NCBI GenBank assembly: GCA_001574975.1
Contig: KQ965731.1
Location: 1,361,737-1,425,736 of the forward strand
DNA: 64,000 nt
From: Gonapodya prolifera JEL478
Lineage: Eukaryota > Monoblepharomycota > Monoblepharidomycetes > Monoblepharidales > Gonapodyaceae
Direction of reading: 5' to 3'
The notes beneath the pieces are model-generated. The model made no database searches. It was not told where the DNA came from and saw only the letters and a list, made by a program, of their open reading frames with translations. Shown here one piece after another: positions 57,264 through 64,000 of the stretch (its first letter is position 1; each line of letters starts with the position of its first letter). The position numbers and the translations under genes were made by a program.

Positions 57264-57806
57264 GTGTTGATGAGCGAGAGAGTCTGACGATATTAGAAAG
57301 GAAAATCTTAAGAGTTAACACCGATCTAACAATACAAGAACGATGTTTACTCAGTTCAACTATCGCTATTCAACGTCTCCTCTGCCATGAGAAATTCATG
57401 TAGTGCGTGATGAGACGGGATGAGGCACACATCACGGCAAAATGAAAGTCGGCAAAATTCGAGGCAACCATCACTGAATTATCCCTTGCCAATTCTCCGG
57501 GTCCACGCCAACATCTTTCCATCATCGTACAGGAAAAGAGACGTTAGTAGCCGGGGGACTGGGTGCATCGAACGATGTGAAGCCATCGCATCCCCAAATG
57601 GCTCCACCGACGAAATCGGGGTTGATTGACCAAGTTTCAGATGAGTGGGATCAACGAGATGTGTCTGCAAGACTGACCTTAAACCATCTTTCTACCATCT
57701 TCATTAGGCGTTGGCTGCTCCCATCTTGCGGTCCACCATTGATCATACCGCTCAACGCTGCGACTTCCAACCCCATCGCTGAGACTACCTTAACGAACGC
57801 AACGCA
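57264..57806. other. Spacer between the two rhodopsin-cyclase genes
   Basis: 543 bp without a supported exon. It holds the 3' end of subunit A and the promoter of subunit B; both genes run in the same direction. Confidence 0.5.
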
Positions 57807-60580
57807 ATGAAGGACCACGACAAGATCCTCAGAGGTGCATGCTGGGAATGCGACTGTCCTGAATACGCAACCATCGACACCGCGATCAACTGCGGCGATT
57901 GCGGACATCTCGTCACCCATCACGCGGTCATCGACAGGCTTACCCCTCTTACAGTTCATCCACTTCCACCTCTCCCTCAGAACCAAGGAACGGGCTCGGC
58001 CTCGTCGTGGGGCGCGCCCGCGCAGTATCCTGCTGGTCTTACAGGCATTCCGACTACGAAGAGTGGTGTGCCACGCGGGTCGTCACCATCGGACTTCTCT
58101 CAAGAGGGTCCCTTCGGAATGAATCAAGGCCAAATGCAAATGACGGCAACTCCGATGATGCCTCTCCAAGCTACAGGTCAACCCACTCCTCTACCGCGTC
58201 CACCGGTCGACTCTCACGGCTCGCACGATGACGGTCACGGTCACGGTGCAAGCTCTCACTCGCCACCAGCTACGCCCGCACCGATGCCCATGCCTGCACC
58301 GCCACGGGCAGCTCCACATCCAGTCTCACCGCCCCCAATGCCCAAGCCGGCTCCACCGAAGCCAGCTCTGAAGCCGGCGCCCCCGCCCCAAAAGGAAATG
58401 TACGATGATGGTAGGTGTATCTGGATGATCACGAAGCACCTTAAGTAATGAACACTAATGGCTATTTAGATCTCGACATGCAGCAACCTCTCCTCCCAGC
58501 CGAGCCAGCCGTCAAAGTGGACACGAGGCCCGTCTTTCCCGCGACATTCCCCGGGGTGGTCATCGGCAATCTTCTGACTTGGTGGACGGGAGCGCTGTTC
58601 ATGGCGTACAAGGTGACCACGGAGGGTCCGTCTGATCCATACCCGAAGAAAGGTCCTAACACGGATATGATTGACACATATTGCATTGTGAGTACTATTT
58701 GCGTCTTCGATGAGGCACATGTGGTGAAATCTTATCGAAATCCACCCCATTTACAACCAAACAGTGGGGATACTCACTTTGCATTTTCTTCACCATACTC
58801 AACATCCTGACAACTAAAAACCCAGAGAAACGTTTCTTAGCCTTCGCAGTCCTGGCGGTATGTTGTACAAACGTCGTTTTCTCACAACCTGACCATAACG
58901 GTGAACCTTTGATGCCGTTCTCAGTGTCAAAGCATGGGCTGTGGCGCTTACGTCTGGATGGTCAACAAGCTCGACTTTGCCTACGCTGATGTCTACCGTG
59001 GAACGGCAATGCACTCGATCCGCTTTCTCGAGTGGTCCTGCTGTTGCCCAATCCTTGTCTGCATTGCCTTCAGTGTCACCAAAACGCGCCACCGCGCCAC
59101 ACCAATCCTTCTGTTTGCTTATGCGATGAACATAACTGGTGGTATTGCTGTGATGGCTCCCAGACCCTGGGCAGACCTGTGGATGTTGGCGTCACAGGCC
59201 TTCTTTATGCCCTGCACGGCGAGACTCTGGGAGGTGTACACGGACGCGATTAACGGGAAGACAGACTGCAAAATTGATAAGACAAGTCTTTACCTGTTGA
59301 GGTTTGCCACGAACTACTCGTGGTGGTCTTTCACCATGTGGTATTTCAGTGAGTACGACGGATATTTGAGTGAGGGTGTCGATTCACTTGCTCACAAATT
59401 GCGTCATCTGCACTCTAATAGTTTACCTTCTCGACATGTGCAGCTTTGACACCTACGAGATGGGTAACGTCAGCTCTGACATGATTGCAAAGGGACTCAC
59501 GGTGAGTCTGCATCCTCTACCACCACCGAAGCAAGCTCTCAAATTCCTTTTTTTCTTTTCTTGCGCCTGAAACCGTTGGAAACCCAATTATCTGCACTAT
59601 TGAATTCTCCCTCAGACACTTGTGCTCCTCAATGCCACCACCGAGCTCATGCAACGTGAGAAAATGGAGATAGCGGAGGCTGCCAACCAGAGTCTCAATG
59701 AGAAAGTGGAGCGCCTTGACGCAGCCATTGCCGAAACGGACGCAGTACTTGGAAGGCTCATCCCCGAAGAGTGAGTTGCGAGTGGTTGAAAGAGCAGAAA
59801 CAAATGTGAACATGATCATGCTTTGGACCTGCCTGGCTTTGGCTTGCTGCTATTTCAGAGTCGTCAAGCAGCTCAAAACTGGCGAGGCAACCGATGCCCG
59901 CGAATTTGAACAGGTTACGGTGTTCTTCTCCGATATTACCAACTACGGCCAACTTCAACAAAAGATGGATGTGAGTTAAGCCCCAAACTGGTTTCTTTCG
60001 CGAAGCTATATTTACACTCGCTTCTCATATTCAAAGGCGAAAGGCGTTATGCGGATGCTCGACTCGCTCTGGCAGCGCTACGACGCCATTGCGCAAAGAT
60101 ACGGTATCTACAAAGTCGAAACAATCGGGGATGCCTTTTTGGGTGTGGCCGGGTGTCCCAAGGAGAACCCGCGCAACGCTGAGATGGCTGTGGAGTTTGC
60201 TATCGACGTGCTCAATATGATCGACGAGTTCAGGACTGAGCAGGGAGACAGGCTTCTCAGCAGGGTTGGATTGAACACTGGTGAGCCTTTCTAAAAGTGG
60301 GATATGTCGGCTCCTGTTAATGTGTACCTCTGCGTTTCGTTTAGGTCCGGTCACTGCAGGTCTTCTTGGTGACCTCAACCCCCACTATTGTATCGTGGGC
60401 GACACTGTGAATACAGCGTCCCGCATGGAGTCTACCTCGACGCCAGGGAGGATTCACATCACCGAGGCGACCTTCCTGGCCGTCAAGGACCTTGGCAAGT
60501 TTGCCATAAGTGGACCAGAGGTCATGGATATCAAAGGTAAAGGAGTCATGAGGACCTACTGGGTTGAGGGAAGGATGTGA
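57807..60580 (+). CDS. Rhodopsin-guanylyl cyclase fusion, subunit B (complete catalytic set)
   Basis: Tandem paralog of subunit A with the same architecture. ATG at 57807, TGA at 60578-60580, about ten exons; exon 1 is long (57807-58410) because the first intron of A is absent. The N-terminal motif is CWECDCPEYATIDTAINCGD then CGHLVTHH, followed by a ~150-residue Pro/His/Met-rich linker. Rhodopsin marks are IRFLEWSCCCPILV in TM3, YAMNITGG in TM4 (Asn where A has Asp), SWWSFTMW in TM6, and VSSDMIAKGLT in TM7 with the retinal lysine at 59490-59492. The signalling helix is NEKVERLDAAIAETDAVLGR. The cyclase residues are FFSDITNY and VETIGDAFLG (metal Asp, guanine Glu), HYCIVGD (guanine-site Cys, 60089-60091 frame region near 60389) and DTVNTASRMEST (Asn and Arg). 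This fits a guanylyl cyclase. In zoosporic fungi such proteins steer zoospore phototaxis through cGMP. Confidence 0.92.
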
Positions 60581-61094
60581 AGGAGTGCAGAGACAGACAA
60601 GGAATCGGAGAAGATAGGGAGGGGAAAAAGGGGCTCATAATCTTACAAACATACTCTGTAATACTAACTTATACGAGTACGTCGCTTCGTGAAGGGTCTT
60701 TGAAGATTGAGGACTGGAAAACTGAGGAAGAGGGGACCCTTGAATGCCAAACCATTTCCTCAAAAGCCGATGCTCGTTTAGCACAGTCGTATTTTGTCTT
60801 CGAGTATACGGTACGTGACACAGAGTAATGAATTTTTTGCCGAGTAAGGACAACGGACTCGTGACACTCACGAGCCTCTTGTCCGTGAATAGGATTTGCT
60901 GCTGCACACAGTATAAAATGTTGACTGAGTGACAATCTACGCCCGATGAACAGTTTGATTTCATTCACTTTAATTGCACAGGAGACGGGAAGGGCGGTCT
61001 TGAAATTTATTGGCCGTGGCGTAAATTCGGAAACTGAAACCGTTCTCCTATGAAATGGCAAACTTAACTCGCCGCTGCTGTGACAATCCACACG
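60581..61094. other. Interval between subunit B and the secreted-protein gene
   Basis: No supported exon. It contains the 3' UTR of subunit B and probably the promoter of the next gene. Confidence 0.45.
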
Positions 61095-61918
61095 ATGATG
61101 AGAATGTGCACTTCAACTGTCCTCCTACTCGCCCTTGCGATCAGCGCTCTTCTGGGGAGCTTCAACGGTCCTGTCTAGCTTGATGACCGCGCATAAGCAC
61201 CCCGAACAAACGCTCCCTTTTCCCCAATCCACCAGTCCTTCCACACCGTAGCAGTAGAGTCGGTTTCAATTCAATCGAATGGGGAACACATGCCCGCTTG
61301 CCCGAACATTCCAGTTTCGTTGAGCCAAGTTCGCTCTGGAAAGGGTTGCGACGTTATGTCGTACCAAGACAGCAAGTCGGGGCAGCTTCAATACTGCTGC
61401 GGCTGTGAGCGGGACGCACACTTCATGAATGTTTCGGGCCTAACAGTCTTTGCACCGCCGAGAGAGTTTTGCTTGGTGGCTCAGGTATGCATCCAAAACC
61501 TGCAAGGGAGGGGATATCATCTCTGATTCAGCCTTCATCACCCCCGTGATCAATAGTATTGGAGTGGCGCGGTGTACCCGCTTTCCGGGATCACATGGGG
61601 ACTTCTCACTGATGGAACGTCCAAGAAGATCTGGGACGAGGTCGATTGCGACAAGTACACCAAGACGACCGAATCCTATGCAGAGGGATGTGCGATGCAT
61701 ACGGCATGAAAGTTGTCGGTGGTAAAGTCGTGTCTTATGGTTCCATCAGCACTGTTCCAAAGGCTTTTGCGTACTGGAACGAAACGATCTGGTAAGCAGA
61801 GTTTTTGTTTTTTTCTTCTTTTTGATTGGAGCCAATTTGTCTTCGCAATATCATTAGTGCCCCGGACTTTGTCAGAGATTGCGAAATGAATGCCGTGCTT
61901 CTGCCCCCGACATTGTAG
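61095..61918 (+). pseudogene. Secreted Cys-containing protein gene with a frame break
   Basis: Exon 1 begins ATGATGAGAATG (61095) and encodes a clear signal peptide (MRMCTSTVLLLALAISALLG). It splices to an exon with PACPNIPVSLSQVRSGKGCD and LQYCCGCERD, then to YWSGAVYPLSGITWGLLTDG. In that third exon the frame closes soon after the GAGGGATG at 61683-61690. A good continuation (the AYGMKVVGGKVVSYGSIS block), its intron (GTAAGC...ATTAG) and the stop TAG (61916-61918) lie in a different frame. The pattern fits a one-base loss at the G-run, either a real mutation or a sequence error. I do not recognise the family. It is unrelated in Cys pattern to the pair at 24-25.7 kb. Confidence 0.5.
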
Positions 61919-63781
61919 ATGACGTGAGGTCGCACTAGTGTTGGTTTCGAAATTCGATTGTATGTTGGAGGTTGATCGAATCTGAATTGAAACAGATCCA
62001 GAAACGAAGGACGATTTCAAATGGAACGACGAATTCAACAGCAGACCGGCGATTTTGTTTGTGTGTGCGGGGACAGACCATGATAGTGACGTTCACGCTC
62101 CCACAGACTACGCCAACCCCCCTCGTTTACATAGACATGAGACTCGACGACTGAAATGCAGTTGAAGGTGGGGCAAACAGAGTCTTTTGGACTCCACATG
62201 GCAGTCACACGGGCGGAACTAGTGGCGTGGCATGGGCATTGTGCGTGGTGGTCGGTGTTGCCAAAGAAGGGCAAGTAAATCGTAATTCCTTTGGAGATCT
62301 TTTGAGGGGAGGGTCTTGCTCATGCAGCCGGTGGCGGAAGGAAGGTGATGACTGGCGGGAGCCGGAAGGAGTTGGGAGGCAGGGGAGCACGCATGGGGAG
62401 CGGGGGACCACGTTTTCTTTCTGCAATGTCCCAAACAGAAACAAATAAGCCTTTGGCGCGAAATTTCCTGATTTGCTCTTAATTCCAATCTTGTTTGACT
62501 TTTTACCCTACACTGGACAATGGTGTGCCCACCGATTTTGGAGAGTGTGTTGTCACTTCGTGATTTGCCCAGCCTGCATGTGTAAGCATGACTAGAATAC
62601 GGTGCTCAGATTGCAGGAGTGCAAGCATTTTGTGGTGGTTTGTTATCTAATGCTTTGTAATCTGATAATTCGTGTTGCGCACACTTTTGAATCTTTGCAA
62701 TATCGGTCTGCAGTGTCTGCACTTGCTCGCGGGCCCTTGGATCATCGAGGAGTGGTATCCGCTGGACCTCGTCCGGGTCATTCTTATCCATTGCCCAGGA
62801 GATAATGAGTCCTGGCATTTGTACCCTCTCTTGGGCAGTGTGAGAAGCGTCAAGAAGTCCACCATCCACAGATTCTTATTTCTCTCCCCTTGTTGGTTTA
62901 GGAGACGTCTTCGATTAGGAAATGGTGCAAGCCGGTCCTGCGGCGGCTTGGAGATGAACGATGGGAGTTTCCCGTTTCTCCCATTCGAGTGCACCACCAG
63001 AACCGCACTTCAGGGAAGCTAGCAGACGGCATTGAAGTGTGACGAGAACCACAAGCGCGAAGAATCGCAACAGAGATGACTTCAGTGCGGGAAGCTCTCC
63101 GTACGCTTTCTATAAGGAATACCAGAACTCTGGGAGGGCTGAACTGGGTTGAATGGGAAGGCCACAAATAAAACCCCCAGTGGAGACCAATCTACGTGAG
63201 TGTGCTCTCTTCAAGGCTTGCTGCAGACATACAATGCCCTCCTTCTCGACATTGGAATTATGGACTTTCACGACAGAGTTGTCTTGCACTTAATGTTTCA
63301 GTGATACCAAGTACGGGATCGGTTTTCAATAGTTCCTCTGTGCGCTTCTTACTAATGCCTCACAGAGCCGCGGAACAGTTAAATGAATTCAATAAGCGAG
63401 GAGAAATCTACCGGTCTTTCCATGGGCCAACTTGTGCCTGCCGTATCTGCCATTCACTCACTCTCCGCAGATGTTAGCCTTGCACCAACACCCGTATTGT
63501 CTTCATAAACACGAATTGCATATGACATTGCATTTTATCGAACATTATTGATTTCAGCCAATAACATTCGTCATTGATTTTAATGATACGCAGTGCTATA
63601 AATATTGTAAAAAAAAGTCACAGGAAAGCCATAGATACAATTTTTCGTTGGAAATGCAGAAGTGCTACGGGAGTGCGAGGTGATTGGAATTCAGGAACGT
63701 GGCTAAATAATTGAGCCGAATGATTTGGTCCCATTTGTAATTGAGCGAGGTTTGCCAAGGAATCCAGGGAATCGTCCGACA
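61919..63781. other. Right-hand gene-poor interval
   Basis: No open frame here combines an ATG, splice context and a recognisable motif. Frames on both strands at 62600-63170 are open for about 90-115 codons but start at non-ATG codons. The AT-rich stretch at 63480-63780 is probably the promoter of the hydrolase gene. Confidence 0.45.
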
Positions 63782-64000
63782 ATGCTGATTGTGGAGTCAA
63801 CGACCGACATCTCCACGCCGACGGGTGTGATGCGCCTGCACTGGTTTGTCCCCACGATGCCCGGATGGCAACCAGGCAGAGGAAAGTTCGCAGGAATTGT
63901 GGTGTACAGCGAAATCTATCAGGGTAGGTAGCTCTTGGAGCAATGGATCATACGACAGAGTTCATACTCTTGCCTTTGCCATCGAAAACAGTCACGGAGC
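63782..64000 (+). CDS. Dienelactone hydrolase-like alpha/beta hydrolase, right-truncated
   Basis: Only the N-terminus is in the window. The ATG at 63782 opens MLIVESTTDISTPTGVMRLH, then KFAGIVVYSEIYQ, the conserved first strand-turn of the dienelactone hydrolase (carboxymethylenebutenolidase) family. Exon 1 ends at 63922 before GTAGGT, and the next exon starts at 63992 with TC ACG GAG, giving Q-V-T-E, close to the family's QVTGP. The catalytic Cys/Ser, Asp and His would lie beyond the window. An in-frame open stretch upstream to 63725 has no ATG. Confidence 0.7.

Noticed and set aside
62606-63167. Minus-strand frames as a gene next to the dienelactone hydrolase
   Set aside because: No ATG in suitable context, no consistent splice chain and no recognisable motif.

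Overview
The window looks like nuclear DNA of a zoosporic (chytrid-type) fungus. It is gene-dense, with genes on both strands and many short introns (mostly GTGAGT/GTGCGT donors and YAG acceptors). Fungal-type genes (fungal-specific transcription factor, heme A synthase COX15, RPA12, mitochondrial uL10, Ran-binding protein 1, exportin-1) sit beside two genes that fuse a type I (microbial) rhodopsin to a class III nucleotide cyclase. That fusion is known from Blastocladiomycota and Chytridiomycota. The assignment is an inference from gene content; no species is claimed.

Layout. 1-1440: left-truncated NAD(P)H-hydrate dehydratase (-). 1.6-4.4 kb: fungal transcription factor (+). 4.4-5.7 kb: gene-free, with short inverted-repeat elements. 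5.7-6.9 kb: RPL12 (+). 8.2-13.0 kb: exportin-1/CRM1 (+). 13.3-15.2 kb: COX15 (-). 15.5-20.2 kb: candidate SHOC1/ZIP2-like meiotic protein (+). 20.6-22.0 kb: zinc alcohol dehydrogenase (+). 22.8-23.8 kb: C2HC zinc-finger protein (-). 24.0-25.7 kb: two paralogous secreted Cys-rich proteins (+). 25.9-28.0 kb: WS/DGAT-type acyltransferase (+). 28.8-31.1 kb: low-complexity protein (-). 31.1-35.1 kb: no secure gene. 35.1-37.7 kb: SLC49/FLVCR-type transporter (+) with two repeat-filled introns. 37.9-39.6 kb: beta-lactamase-like hydrolase (+). 39.7-41.6 kb: cytochrome P450 (-). 41.7-42.8 kb: mitochondrial uL10 (+). 43.2-43.8 kb: RPA12 (-). 44.0-45.3 kb: PhyH dioxygenase (+). 45.6-46.9 kb: RanBP1 (-). 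47.6-54.0 kb: three related membrane/coiled-coil genes, two of them an apparently perfect inverted duplicate. 54.6-60.6 kb: tandem rhodopsin-cyclase pair. 61.1-61.9 kb: secreted protein with a frame break. 63.8-64.0 kb: start of a dienelactone-hydrolase-like gene.

The main system is the tandem rhodopsin-cyclase pair. Both proteins have an N-terminal Cys/His-rich motif, a Pro-rich linker, a rhodopsin with the retinal lysine, a coiled-coil signalling helix and a cyclase domain. The second has the complete guanylyl-cyclase residue set. The first keeps both metal-binding Asp but has lost the transition-state Asn and the guanine-site Cys. This suggests an asymmetric light-gated heterodimer, comparable to the C1/C2 split of mammalian adenylyl cyclases and to the heterodimeric rhodopsin cyclases reported from chytrids. 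Other notable structures are the gene-exact 1,887-bp inverted repeat at 49.9-54.0 kb and a GC-rich hairpin repeat family found mainly inside introns.

Exon boundaries were read by eye from splice signals and family conservation; several are approximate and are marked so.
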